Source: JBBRWO01 sp964388455 (GTDB lineage: Bacteria; Actinomycetota; Coriobacteriia; Anaerosomatales; JAAXUF01). From it: a stretch of DNA of 64,000 bases. Positions 1 through 8,352 of the stretch are shown one piece after another. The position numbers and the translations under genes were made by a program. The notes under the pieces are model-generated. The model saw only the letters and a list, made by a program, of their open reading frames with translations. It did not search any database and was not told the DNA's origin. Location: NCBI GenBank assembly GCA_964388455.1, contig CAYMAN010000009.1, forward strand, positions 15,827-79,826, given 5' to 3'. Positions within the stretch are counted from its first letter, which is position 1, and every line of letters begins with the position of its first letter.

Positions 1-67
1 TGATCGACGGGGTTCCGGCGACACCGCGAGCCGGCCTCAAGTCCTCGAAGGCCGCGTCGCGCATCAC

Positions 68-198
68 TCGGCAGGTCTCCTGACTGGCGATCGCAGCACG
101 CACGGTCGCATCACAGTGGCGGGTACCGTCCCGGATTCTCACCGGGTTCCCTATTCTCCCGCGGCTCTCGCGCACGGGCACCGAATGACGCCTGTTCA
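68..198 (-). promoter_or_regulatory. Cobalamin (B12) riboswitch
   Basis: Read on the minus strand, the segment holds the hallmark pieces of the cobalamin riboswitch in order: a GGTGCC element, a GGGAA stretch, a CCGGTGAGAATCCGGGAC hairpin region, GGTACCCGCCACTGTG, and at 70-88 the B12 box (GCCAGTCAGGAGACCTGCC). The element binds adenosylcobalamin or a related corrinoid and represses the gene downstream. That gene lies to the left, outside the window. The AGGAG inside the B12 box is 12 bases before a possible ATG at 64, which would suit translational control. The motif match is strong; the regulated gene is unknown. Confidence 0.92.
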
Positions 199-273
199 AT
201 TGGCAATGCGGAGAGTCTACTCGATGAGGGCACGCCCCGACCACAGATGCAGGTCAGACGGCTCAGCAGCAGG

Positions 274-855
274 CTAGAAGAGCTGCTGCACGGCGTGCGA
301 GGCCGCGGCCGCGCCGTACTCGGCGTAGAAGTCCTCGACGCTGAGGAAGATCTTGGAATCAAGCGCCCAGCCGAGTTGTTCGAGCGCGTCGATCGCTGCA
401 TCGAGCAGGATCGCGTGGTTTGCGAAGATCGCGAGGGTCTCGGCGTTCAGCTCGCGGTAGCCGTTGCCGTAGAGCTCGAACCGGCTGGCCGGTGTGTGTA
501 CCAGCACTGATTCGCAGAAGTTTCCTTGTCCGACGAACTCCAGGCCGAAGACACCATGGTCGCTTTCGAAGCGGCGCCGATACGACCGACCGGTGGCCTC
601 GTAGTCGCATGCCCGCGCGAGCACATCGAGATCGCATGCCGTGCGAAACGGGCAGTCAGGCATGACCAGCAGTAGCTCGCGCAAGTTGGCCAGCATGATC
701 AGGTGCCTGTCAGAGGTGGTGCCGCGCAGCAGTGTGAACGCGAACAGTGCGTCGGAGTCCGCGTGGGCCGAGATGAGCGTTGAGGCGAGGTCCAGATCGA
801 TGCGCTCATCTTCCAAAACGTGCATGGCCCTGCGTGTGGTTGCCACCTGGATCAC
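274..855 (-). CDS. Hypothetical protein
   Basis: An open frame of 193 codons with good codon use and no family I can recognise. The product looks soluble, has no signal peptide or membrane helix, and is rich in acidic and leucine residues with scattered cysteines (PFRTACDLDVLARACD in the middle). The GTG start at 855 has no clear ribosome site; an ATG at 825 (MHVLEDER) is an alternative that removes ten residues. A CRP-like palindrome lies about 60 bases upstream of the GTG and could control it. It sits between the riboswitch region and a membrane-protein gene on the same strand, separated from the latter by about 130 bases. Confidence 0.6.
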   Translation of the reverse strand: MIQVATTRRAMHVLEDERIDLDLASTLISAHADSDALFAFTLLRGTTSDRHLIMLANLRELLLVMPDCPFRTACDLDVLARACDYEATGRSYRRRFESDHGVFGLEFVGQGNFCESVLVHTPASRFELYGNGYRELNAETLAIFANHAILLDAAIDALEQLGWALDSKIFLSVEDFYAEYGAAAASHAVQQLF

Positions 856-912
856 CCACTGCGGTCGAATTTGTCGTCACCACAAGTGTCGGCAGCGGAG
901 CGCTGCATTGAC

Positions 913-928
913 TGTGACGAATCTCACA
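913..928. promoter_or_regulatory. CRP/FNR-family-like operator
   Basis: The 16 bases read TGTGA-CGAATC-TCACA, a perfect match to the TGTGA-N6-TCACA consensus of CRP and its actinobacterial relatives. It lies 58 bases upstream of the leftward hypothetical gene, in a noncoding gap, so it is placed to act on that gene. No CRP-family regulator gene is present in this window. The match is direct; binding is inference. Confidence 0.5.
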
Positions 929-986
929 ACTCGACCCGCAGGCTTCTTCAGGCTTCTTGGAGAATCCTAAGCTTGGGTGTGGAAGC

Positions 987-1691
987 CTAGCCTGTGGACT
1001 CCTCGGCGGACTCCTCGGCGGACTGCTCGGGGCCGACGTAGGACTGCACGACCCACGCAAGCACCACGCAGATTCCGAGCACCGCAAGTACCATTCCGAA
1101 GAACGGTCCCTTGATCTCCCAGCCGGAGTTGAGCACCGGGCTATCGGGGTGCAGGGCGCGCTTGGCGGGATCCAGGAAGATGTCGGAGAGGAGGATCGCT
1201 GCGCCGACCGTGAAGACGAGGTCGCCAACCGCCTTGTGCACGCGCTTCTCGAGTACGAGCCAGTGCAGAAGCATCAGCATCGCCACGCCGAGCAGGATCA
1301 CGAACTGGGCCACGAGTCGGGGGTCCTGGCGCACGGCCATGAGCGGCGACTCCTTGGAGCCGGTGAAGTCCCACGTGTTCAGCGCTGCGAGGAGACCTAG
1401 TACGGAGTTGAGCACCCACAGCGGCGCTGCAATCGCGCGGAAACCGACCTCCCAGGCGTAGACCGAGTCTTTGCGCGTCACGATGTAAACGAGCGCAAGG
1501 ACGCCCATCGAGACGAACAACAACAGGTCGACCCATGTCGAGCCGCCGTGGAACAGCGGGAGCTTGACCTTGTCGCCGAGACCCTTGACCGCCGGGATGT
1601 TGTAGATGATCACGGCAACCGTGATTGCGAGCGCGCCGACGGCGCCGAACGCCGTGGCGAGCGCGGTCTTCGAGAGAGGGGTTCGGGTCAC
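987..1691 (-). CDS. Integral membrane protein, unknown function
   Basis: The product has 234 residues and about six hydrophobic helices: residues roughly 10-35, 50-70, 85-100, 122-140, 153-170 and 198-220. A central loop (LNTWDFTGSKESPLMA) and a HWLVLEKRVHK segment hold conserved-looking Trp and His residues, so a haem or quinone role is possible, but I do not recognise the family. I chose the GTG at 1691 because AAGGAG stands just upstream; the ATG at 1721 lacks a ribosome site. The C-terminal tail EQSAEESAEESTG is encoded by a tandem 12-base repeat. The next gene upstream on the same strand (EamA transporter) ends about 70 bases before it. Confidence 0.7.
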   Translation of the reverse strand: MTRTPLSKTALATAFGAVGALAITVAVIIYNIPAVKGLGDKVKLPLFHGGSTWVDLLLFVSMGVLALVYIVTRKDSVYAWEVGFRAIAAPLWVLNSVLGLLAALNTWDFTGSKESPLMAVRQDPRLVAQFVILLGVAMLMLLHWLVLEKRVHKAVGDLVFTVGAAILLSDIFLDPAKRALHPDSPVLNSGWEIKGPFFGMVLAVLGICVVLAWVVQSYVGPEQSAEESAEESTG

Positions 1692-1761
1692 GTCATCTCC
1701 TTGTGAGTGTCGGAAACGCACCCATCGTGGCGCGTCGCCGCTAGTCTAACGCAGGAGCGCG

Positions 1762-2712
1762 TTACGCTGCGTCCGAGACAAGCCCCGTCGCAACGGCCTT
1801 TTCGGCGATTCCCTGAGCAGGGACGGCCACGCGCGGGCTCCAAGGCGCCCTGCGGACGGTCGCCAGTGCCACGCCCGCGAGCGTGACGGCGCCTCCGACC
1901 AATGTGAGCATCTGCGGCGCCTCGCCGACCCACAACCATGCGATCGGCACGCCGAGCACCGGCACGAGATACAGGAAGCGTGACGCCATGCCCGGCGGCA
2001 GTGCCGCAACCGAGTGCGACCAGAGCAGGTAGGCTAAGCCCCCAGGGAATACGGCGAGGAACAACACCGTCGCGAGCTGCGCCGACGATGCGGAGGTGAG
2101 CGCCGCAAGTGAACCGGGCGCGAACACCATGAACGGGAGCGAACCTGCGACTACAGAGTACGTGACGACCTCGAGCGGCTTGTAGCGTGAGTACAGCGGC
2201 TTGGACAGCACGGTGTAGCCCGCGAAGCTCAGCGCCGCCAGGACCACCAAGCCGGCGCTCCAGCCGATCTGCCCGAATCCGCCGTTCGCAGAGCCCATCA
2301 GCATCAGACCACCCATGCACGCCGCCAGTCCGACCCACGTGAAGCCGTTCGCGACGTCGCGGCCCAGCGCCACAGCGATGAGCGTCGTGAACACGGGGTT
2401 CATGTTGATCAGGAAGCCCGCCATCGACGCCGAGACCCCTTGCTGTCCAAAGACCAGCAGCAACTGATACGCCCCAAAACCAAGTAGCCCGGTAGCGACG
2501 AAGACGGGCACGTCGGCGCGCCTTGGAAGCGGCATGCGTGTCGCGACGCCGTACCCGGCGAAGAGCAGCGCCGTGAGCGTCCAACGCAGAAAGAGCAGGT
2601 GGCCAGGTGAGAAGTGCCTGAGCGCGACAACCAGGCCCGCGAACGTGGTGCTCCATATGAGGATCGTCGTCGTGATGGCGACGATGGTGCCTATGCCGTA
2701 GCGCTTGACCAT
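1762..2712 (-). CDS. EamA/DMT-family transporter
   Basis: A 316-residue member of the drug/metabolite transporter superfamily, made of two tandem EamA domains of about five helices each (roughly residues 8-145 and 155-290). Typical signatures are visible: the N-terminal IWSTTFAG segment, the PGHLLFLRWTLTALLFAG helix 2, and VPVLGVPIAWLWVGE at the end of the second repeat, the usual place of the conserved E. Such proteins export or exchange amino acids and other small metabolites; the substrate cannot be read from the sequence. It is divergent from an Lrp/AsnC regulator 160 bases away, an arrangement common for amino-acid exporters under local Lrp control. The last 30 residues are polar and variable. 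Confidence 0.9.
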   Translation of the reverse strand: MVKRYGIGTIVAITTTILIWSTTFAGLVVALRHFSPGHLLFLRWTLTALLFAGYGVATRMPLPRRADVPVFVATGLLGFGAYQLLLVFGQQGVSASMAGFLINMNPVFTTLIAVALGRDVANGFTWVGLAACMGGLMLMGSANGGFGQIGWSAGLVVLAALSFAGYTVLSKPLYSRYKPLEVVTYSVVAGSLPFMVFAPGSLAALTSASSAQLATVLFLAVFPGGLAYLLWSHSVAALPPGMASRFLYLVPVLGVPIAWLWVGEAPQMLTLVGGAVTLAGVALATVRRAPWSPRVAVPAQGIAEKAVATGLVSDAA

Positions 2713-2817
2713 AAGGTGCGTCTCCCGGTCCTGTCGCCCCAGAGGGAGGGCGCGTGCGTGTTCGGGAAGTGTAGTCCGCTTGGGCGACGATTGGCAGGAC
2801 GAACCGCAAGCCTGATG

Positions 2818-2844
2818 CTACGATTACCTACGATTACGATTATG
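2818..2844. repeat. Tandem 10-base repeat, candidate Lrp operator
   Basis: CTACGATTAC occurs twice head to tail (2818-2827 and 2828-2837) and is followed by a partial third unit, GATTATG. The period equals one helical turn, so each unit presents the same DNA face. It lies between the divergent EamA and Lrp genes, about 30 bases before the lrp ribosome site, which fits binding by a multimeric Lrp/AsnC protein. The repeat is seen directly; its role is inferred. Confidence 0.45.
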
Positions 2845-2875
2845 TTCCATCTCTGTACCTACGAAGGGAAAGCCA

Positions 2876-3316
2876 ATGGACGACGTCGACCTCGAACTGC
2901 TTTCTGCGCTCCAAGACGATGCGCGCGCCACGTATGCGGAGCTCGGGCGCACCGTGGGTCTCTCGGCGCCGGCAGTGGCCGAGCGGGTACGCCGCCTGGA
3001 GGGATCAGGCATCATCTCCGGCTACCATGCCGAGGTGGACCTGAAGAGGGCCGGCTACGGGATCGTGGCGTTCGTGCGGCTCAACTCGGCACCCGACCTT
3101 GCGCCGCAACTCGAACGCATGGCGCGCGACACGTCCGAGGTGCTCGAGTTTCATCGCGTGACGGGCACCGAGGGATACGTGCTCAAGGTGGCGGTCACCT
3201 CGATCGAACACCTGGAACGAATCGTCGTGAAGTTTCTCCCCTACGGCAACACCACGACCTCGATCGTGCTGTCCTCACCGGTCACCTGGCGCAAGATAGG
3301 CGTCGTGGGAGCCTGA
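2876..3316 (+). CDS. Lrp/AsnC-family transcriptional regulator
   Basis: The product is 146 residues, the usual length for the family. Residues 1-60 form the AsnC-type helix-turn-helix (MDDVDLELLSALQDDARATYAELGR then VGLSAPAVAERVRRLEGSGII), and residues 65-140 the RAM ligand-binding domain (GYGIVAFVRLN; VLEFHRVTGTEGYVLKVAV). Lrp-type regulators bind amino acids and form octamers on DNA. The start is the ATG after an AAGGGAA ribosome site. It is divergent from an EamA exporter, so that gene is its most likely target, along with itself. A strong hairpin terminator follows 24 bases after the stop. Confidence 0.92.
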   Translation: MDDVDLELLSALQDDARATYAELGRTVGLSAPAVAERVRRLEGSGIISGYHAEVDLKRAGYGIVAFVRLNSAPDLAPQLERMARDTSEVLEFHRVTGTEGYVLKVAVTSIEHLERIVVKFLPYGNTTTSIVLSSPVTWRKIGVVGA

Positions 3317-3339
3317 TCCACGGAAAACCGCGGGAACAG

Positions 3340-3376
3340 AAAAGGACGCGAGACCCCGCGTCTCGCGTCCTTTTCC
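3340..3376. terminator. Bidirectional intrinsic terminator
   Basis: A perfect 14-base-pair stem (AAAAGGACGCGAGA at 3340-3353 with TCTCGCGTCCTTTT at 3361-3374) around a 7-base loop. Flanking A and T runs give a U tract on both strands. It ends the lrp gene on the plus strand and could end a leftward transcript on the minus strand. Confidence 0.85.
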
Positions 3377-3634
3377 TATCGACGCCACTGGGACGTCGAC
3401 GATTGCGGTGACCTCGCGCCGGCCGGACCGTCGGCATCGAGATCGATCTCTCGGCGAGTGAGGGGGACAAGTGCACCCGCCGAGGCATTACGTGAATCAG
3501 TGTGCACACTCACTATCGAGTGTCGCGGCCTAATACTGAACCACTTTGTGGTGCGTGCCTGTGACCCTCGTCACAGCTCTATCACACTTCTGCCACACGA
3601 CAAGAATACCTTGCAATGAGGACGTGGGAACGGG
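3377..3634. other. Gene-free stretch with CRP-like site and possible leftward promoter
   Basis: I see no credible gene here. A perfect CRP-like palindrome, TGTGA-CCCTCG-TCACA, lies at 3560-3575. On the minus strand a TATTAG hexamer (3535-3530) follows, which would place the palindrome near -44 of a start point around 3523. A second palindrome, GTGTGCACAC, lies at 3501-3510. Transcription leftward would run into the terminator at 3340-3376, giving an RNA of about 180 bases. No neighbouring gene explains the site, because the DUF4126 gene ends into this region and lrp ends before it. Confidence 0.4.
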
Positions 3635-4198
3635 CTACTCGGCGGGTGCAGGCTTCTCGGCGATGCGTCGGCGTAGACGGCCGAGCCCCCACACGCTTGC
3701 GACGATCGCGATCGCCACCGTGATGAAACCGATGAGCGGCGCCGCGATGGCGAGCGCCGAGACACCCGCAGCACCGGCATCCTCGACGGTGGACGCGACA
3801 GGAGCACCCGTGCCACCCGTCGCGAGGTTGATGAGCGGACGTGAGGTCGCTTTGATGGTGTGCACCCCACCGGCGATCACAACACCCGCTATGAGCGCCA
3901 GCCATGGAGCCACCGCGTTCTCACCGGTTGTGGACAGCGCCAGGAAGCCGCCTGCCGCGGGACGCACGAACGTCTGGATCGCGTCGTTGACGTGGTCGAC
4001 CGCCGGAACCTTGTCGGCGAAGATCTCGATGATGAGGAACAGGGTGATGAGCAGGATCACCCACCACGTCCCGAGCATGTCGAACGGCTCGCGCAGCTGC
4101 ACCCAACCGACGCGCTGCGCAGCAGCAAGCGCGAGCAGCGGGATGTAGGCGTTCACGCCCGCAGGAGCGGCCAACGTGATTCCTGTCAGGACGTCCAT
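3635..4198 (-). CDS. DUF4126 family membrane protein
   Basis: A 187-residue protein that matches the DUF4126 pattern: an N-terminal GITLAAPAGVNAYIPLLALA segment, a WWVILLITLFLIIEIFADKVPAVDHVNDAIQTFVRP core, and hydrophobic segments near residues 95-112 and 145-172. The conserved EIFADKVPxVDHxND motif is clear. Function is unknown in the family. It ends with a basic, proline-rich cytoplasmic tail. The gene starts 35 bases from the divergent hydrolase gene, so the two promoters must be close together or overlap the coding sequences. Confidence 0.85.
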   Translation of the reverse strand: MDVLTGITLAAPAGVNAYIPLLALAAAQRVGWVQLREPFDMLGTWWVILLITLFLIIEIFADKVPAVDHVNDAIQTFVRPAAGGFLALSTTGENAVAPWLALIAGVVIAGGVHTIKATSRPLINLATGGTGAPVASTVEDAGAAGVSALAIAAPLIGFITVAIAIVASVWGLGRLRRRIAEKPAPAE

Positions 4199-4233
4199 GC
4201 TCGTGGGCCCTCCCCCATGGTTCGCACATCGCG

Positions 4234-6387
4234 GTGAGCCGCGTGGGCTCGGCTCATTCTAGCCCGACGACACCGCCGGCGGCGATTCGGGAATATGCAC
4301 CAGAGACCACACTCACACGCCTCCGAGAGGACCTCGGTTTGAGCCGCCAGTACCGCGAACTCGTCGCCACGCAGGGCGTGACCGAGGTCGAACACGTGTG
4401 GATTCCCCTTGCCGACGGCACACGACTCTCGGCGAGACTCTGGCTCCCCTCCACTGCGTCGGCCGAGAACCCCGTCCCGGCAATCCTCGAGTACATCCCC
4501 TACCGCAAGGATGACGCGACCGCGGCGGCCGATGCGGCACGCTACCCCTACTTCGCCGAGCGCGGCTTCGCGGGCGTTCGCGTCGATCTACGCGGCACCG
4601 GCGACTCCGACGGCGTCTGCCGCGACGAATACCTGCGACAGGAGCAAGACGACGCGCTCGAGGTGTTCGCATGGCTCGCCGAGCAGGACTGGTGCTCCGG
4701 GCACTGCGGGATGATCGGGCACTCGTGGGGCGGCTTCAACGGGCTTCAGGTCGCGGCGCGCAGGCCACCGCAGCTTAAGGCCGTGGTCACCATGTACTCC
4801 ACCGACGACAGGTACGCCGATGACTGTCACTACCAGGGCGGCTGCCTGCTGGCGAGCGACATGCTGAAGTGGGCCGAGTGGATGCACGCCCTCAATGCTC
4901 GCCCCGCAGACCCGAGGATCGTCGGTGACTCGTGGCGAGAGCTGTGGCTTGAGCGGCTGCGCGAGACACCGCCCTACATAGAGGCGTGGATGGCGCATCC
5001 CACCTACGACGAGTTCTGGAAGCAGGGATCGGTCATCGAGGACTACTCGGCGATTGAGGCTGCGGTGCTGGTGGTGGGCGGCTGGACGGACGCGTACACC
5101 AACGCGGTCCCCCGGCTGCTCGAGCATCTGACGTGCCCGCGATGGGGCATCATCGGGCCGTGGGGCCACGTGGTGCCGTCGCGCGGGGTGCCCGGGCCCG
5201 CGATCGGCTTCCTGCAGGAGTGTCTGCGCTTCTTCGACCACTGGCTCAACGGCGCGAAGAACGGCGTCGAATCCGAGCCGCTCCTGCGCGCGTATCTGCA
5301 CGACACGCTGCCGCCGGCCGGTTTCCGCGCCGAACTCCCCGGCCGCTGGATCGCCGAGCAGAGCTGGCCTCCCACGAGCGTCACAGGCGAGACACTGGTG
5401 CTGACCGGCGACGGGCGACTGGTCGGGCGCGAAGCGAAGATGCTGGCCAACCGCCCGGCCGAACTCGCGATTCTCGGCGACCAGACGTGCGGCATAACTG
5501 CCGGCGTCTGGTGCGTGAACGGCATGGCCGACGAACTCGCGATCGACCAGCGTGAGGACGACGCCCTCTCGCTCTGCTTCGACTCCACTCCGCTGCACGA
5601 GCCGATCGATCTGCTGGGCAGGCCGGAGCTGCGCTTGACCCTCTCCGCCGACCAGCCGCGCGCGCTGGTCTCGGCTCGGCTGTGCTCGGTGGCGCCGGAT
5701 GGTGTGTCGACGCTGGTGACGTGGGGCACGATGAACCTGACGCATCGTCAATCGCGCGAGCATCCTGAAGCGGTGGAGCCAGGCGAGAGTTACGTGATCT
5801 CGCTGCCGCTCAATGCCGTGGGCCAGCGCATCGAGCGCGGACACAGACTGCGTATCGCGATCTCTCCCACATACTTCCCGCAAGTGTGGCCGTCACCGAT
5901 ACCCGTCACGCTCAAGATCGCCATCGACGGCGCGAGCTCGCTCGTACTGCCAACCCGTGTTTCACAAGCCGAGGATGCGAATCCGCCGGTCTTCCCTCCG
6001 GCCGCGGAATCCGCCCCACTTGTTGGCGCGATCCGGCAGTCGGACAGCAGGACTCGCAGGCGGCACCGTGACCCGGAGACCGGCGTGGCGACCACGGAAG
6101 ACCACCAATCCTACTCGGCGCATATCGAGGCCACTGGGACCACGTATACGGAGCGCGGCATCGATCGATGGATCATCGCTCCGGACGATCCGCTCTCCGC
6201 TCGCATCGTCTGCGACCGCGAGATCACCATCGAACGCGAAGGCTGGCACGTTCGCCTCACGACCACGGCGGAGCAGACGTGCACCGGAGATAGGATTCTC
6301 ACGCATTCAACGCTCTGCGCCTACGAGGACGACGTCCTCGTCTTCTTAGACGATCACGTATCCACAGTGGTGCGTGAGCACTTCTAG
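4234..6387 (+). CDS. CocE/NonD family alpha/beta hydrolase (X-Pro dipeptidyl-peptidase S15 type)
   Basis: The 717-residue product has the S15/CocE layout. A core alpha/beta-hydrolase domain (about residues 45-310) contains the nucleophile elbow GHSWGG (Ser near residue 165), a VVGGWTDAY segment with the likely catalytic Asp, and GPWGHV with the likely His. A C-terminal jelly-roll XPDC-like domain covers about residues 335-590 (LRAYLHD, VSARLCSVAPDG, GHRLRIAISPTYFP). Relatives hydrolyse acyl esters or cleave X-Pro dipeptides. No signal peptide is visible, so it is probably cytoplasmic. The GTG start is tentative: no good ribosome site precedes it. A further 120 residues after the jelly roll form an unassigned tail. 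Confidence 0.88.
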   Translation: MSRVGSAHSSPTTPPAAIREYAPETTLTRLREDLGLSRQYRELVATQGVTEVEHVWIPLADGTRLSARLWLPSTASAENPVPAILEYIPYRKDDATAAADAARYPYFAERGFAGVRVDLRGTGDSDGVCRDEYLRQEQDDALEVFAWLAEQDWCSGHCGMIGHSWGGFNGLQVAARRPPQLKAVVTMYSTDDRYADDCHYQGGCLLASDMLKWAEWMHALNARPADPRIVGDSWRELWLERLRETPPYIEAWMAHPTYDEFWKQGSVIEDYSAIEAAVLVVGGWTDAYTNAVPRLLEHLTCPRWGIIGPWGHVVPSRGVPGPAIGFLQECLRFFDHWLNGAKNGVESEPLLRAYLHDTLPPAGFRAELPGRWIAEQSWPPTSVTGETLVLTGDGRLVGREAKMLANRPAELAILGDQTCGITAGVWCVNGMADELAIDQREDDALSLCFDSTPLHEPIDLLGRPELRLTLSADQPRALVSARLCSVAPDGVSTLVTWGTMNLTHRQSREHPEAVEPGESYVISLPLNAVGQRIERGHRLRIAISPTYFPQVWPSPIPVTLKIAIDGASSLVLPTRVSQAEDANPPVFPPAAESAPLVGAIRQSDSRTRRRHRDPETGVATTEDHQSYSAHIEATGTTYTERGIDRWIIAPDDPLSARIVCDREITIEREGWHVRLTTTAEQTCTGDRILTHSTLCAYEDDVLVFLDDHVSTVVREHF

Positions 6388-6395
6388 CCGGTGAG

Positions 6396-8228
6396 TCAGG
6401 TCCGGGTCATCTCAGCTGCGATGGCCTCCAAGAACACGGCCCCATAGCGCTCAAGTTTCGCATCACCGACACCGTGCACTTCGAGGAACTCCTCGCGTGA
6501 GGCTGGCCGCTTGGCCGCCATGTCGGCCAGCGACTTGTCGCCAAAGACCACGTAAGCCGGCACCTGTTGCTCCGCAGCAATATCCCGTCGCAGTTCACGC
6601 AGCCGTTCGAAGAGCTCCTCGTCGGCACCGCCGGGCTCAAACGAGAGCGCGGCGCTTCCCCGCCGGGAACGCTTCTCGGCGACGGGCTTCACGACCGCGC
6701 GCGGGCGCGCGAGCATCAGCTCTACGTCACCCCGAAGCACGTCGCGGGCTTCGCCATCAAGCTTCAGCGCCGAGTAAGCCGCTATGTCTTGGCGCAGAAA
6801 GCCCCGGTGGATGAGCTGGCGGATGACACTCGTCCAGTCGTCTCGGGAGAGTTCTGCCCCGATGCCGTGGACCGACAGCTCGCCATGATCCCACTGACGG
6901 ATCTTCTCGGTGTCGGCGCCCTTGAGCACGTCGATCACGTGTCCGATACCAAAGCGCTCCCCCGTCCGATACACCGCCGAGAGGACCTTTTGCGCCTGCA
7001 CGGTCGCATCGAACAATTCGGGCGGGTCCAGACAGACGTCGCAGTTGCCGCAGTCTTCCTCTAGCCGCTCGCCAAAGTAGCCGAGCAGAACGCGGCGGCG
7101 ACACGTGGTCGCCTCGGCGAACGCGACCATCGCCTGGAGCTTATGGAGCTCGATGCGCACCTGCTCGGCGTTGTTGCTGTTCTCGATGAGCATGCGGGCC
7201 GTGACTGCGTCTTGCAGCCCGAAGAGACAGAACGCCTCGGCGGGCAGCCCGTCTCGGCCGGAACGACCGGTCTCCTGATAGTAGCCCTCGATGTTCTTGG
7301 GCATGTCGTAGTGGACGACGAAGCGGACATCGGGCTTGTCGATGCCCATGCCAAAGGCCACTGTGGCGACCACCACACGAACCTTGTCCTGCAAGAAGTC
7401 GTCTTGCACGCGCGTGCGTGTCTCGGACGGCAGCCCGGCGTGGTACGCCTTCGCCTTCACGCCGGCGTCGCGTAGCTTCTTGGCGACCTCTTCAACGCGC
7501 TTGCGCGAGAGGCAGTAGACGATCCCCGAGTCCCCTTTGGGCCGAGCCGCGATGAACTTCTTGAGCTGCTCGATGCCGGCGCGCTTATCGACGACCGTGT
7601 AGCGGATGTTGGGTCGATCGAACCCCGCCGAGAATACCGGCGCGTGGCCGATGTGCAGCCGAATGCGTACATCCTCGCGCGTCTGATCGTCCGCCGTGGC
7701 GGTCAGCGCGATGAGCGGAATGCCGGGGAACCGGTCGCGCAACTCGCCGAGGCGCACGTACTCGGGACGAAAGTCGTGGCCCCATTGGCTGACGCAGTGC
7801 GCCTCGTCGATCGCGAACAGCGAGATGGGCATCGTCGCGATCATGTCGAGGAAGCCGTCGAGCATGAGTCGCTCGGGCGCGACATAGAGCAGGTCGAGCC
7901 TGCCGGCGCGCAGGTCGCGAAGCACGGCGGAGGCGTCCTCGGTCGAGAGCGATGAGTTCAGACATGCGGCCGCGACGCCGTTGGCGACGAGCGCGTCGAC
8001 TTGGTCCTTCATCAGCGAGATGAGCGGCGAGACCACGATGGCGGTGCCCGGCCGGTGTAGCGCGGGGATCTGAAATGTGAGCGACTTGCCGCCACCCGTC
8101 GGCATCAGGACGAACGCGTCGCCGCCGCCAATCACGTGCTCCATGATCTCGGCTTGATGGGGACGGAACTCGTGATAGCCGAAGACCTGCGCCAGCGTGT
8201 CGGATATCGATGTGGTGCGCAGCGGCAT
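6396..8228 (-). CDS. recQ: ATP-dependent DNA helicase RecQ
   Basis: A 610-residue RecQ helicase. It has the superfamily 2 core with the Walker A motif TGGGKSLTFQIPA, DEAH box (FAIDEAHCVSQWGHDFRPEY), and motif VI YYQETGRSGRDG. These are followed by the RecQ zinc site (CRRRVLLGYFGE...CGNCDVC), the winged-helix RQC domain (about residues 400-505) and a C-terminal HRDC domain (about 530-610). RecQ unwinds forked and joint DNA 3' to 5' in recombination and fork repair. It ends nine bases from the convergent hydrolase gene. Length and all key motifs are intact. Confidence 0.96.
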   Translation of the reverse strand: MPLRTTSISDTLAQVFGYHEFRPHQAEIMEHVIGGGDAFVLMPTGGGKSLTFQIPALHRPGTAIVVSPLISLMKDQVDALVANGVAAACLNSSLSTEDASAVLRDLRAGRLDLLYVAPERLMLDGFLDMIATMPISLFAIDEAHCVSQWGHDFRPEYVRLGELRDRFPGIPLIALTATADDQTREDVRIRLHIGHAPVFSAGFDRPNIRYTVVDKRAGIEQLKKFIAARPKGDSGIVYCLSRKRVEEVAKKLRDAGVKAKAYHAGLPSETRTRVQDDFLQDKVRVVVATVAFGMGIDKPDVRFVVHYDMPKNIEGYYQETGRSGRDGLPAEAFCLFGLQDAVTARMLIENSNNAEQVRIELHKLQAMVAFAEATTCRRRVLLGYFGERLEEDCGNCDVCLDPPELFDATVQAQKVLSAVYRTGERFGIGHVIDVLKGADTEKIRQWDHGELSVHGIGAELSRDDWTSVIRQLIHRGFLRQDIAAYSALKLDGEARDVLRGDVELMLARPRAVVKPVAEKRSRRGSAALSFEPGGADEELFERLRELRRDIAAEQQVPAYVVFGDKSLADMAAKRPASREEFLEVHGVGDAKLERYGAVFLEAIAAEMTRT

Positions 8229-8352
8229 GCGGCAAGGCCCTCTCAGAGTGCACTACGGAACGCAGGGCGAGAGCGACTCTCTCACATGCGGGTCGACGCA
8301 GCGTAGCGCGCGAGTCTGACCACACGCAAACCCGGGCCTTACCCCGCCGTCG

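Noticed and set aside
1..64. A possible start of a leftward gene (ATG at 64) after the riboswitch
   Set aside because: Only 21 codons are visible and there is no distinct ribosome site outside the B12 box, so it cannot be supported from this window.
938..986. Direct repeat CAGGCTTCTT and an AGGCTTC/GAAGCCT inverted repeat
   Set aside because: The stem has a long loop and no U run, so I could not call a terminator with confidence.
996..1031. Tandem GACTCCTCGGCG repeats that might suggest a repeat array
   Set aside because: They encode the AEES repeat in the C-terminal tail of a membrane protein; too few and too short for CRISPR or a VNTR of note.
3282..3509. A 75-codon minus-strand frame between lrp and the DUF4126 gene
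   Set aside because: It runs through a strong terminator and into lrp, and the product is Arg- and Pro-rich as in chance high-GC frames.
8233..8339. AAGGCCC and GGGCCTT arms flanking the recQ-HD gap
   Set aside because: They are about 100 bases apart and short; chance is likely in high-GC sequence.
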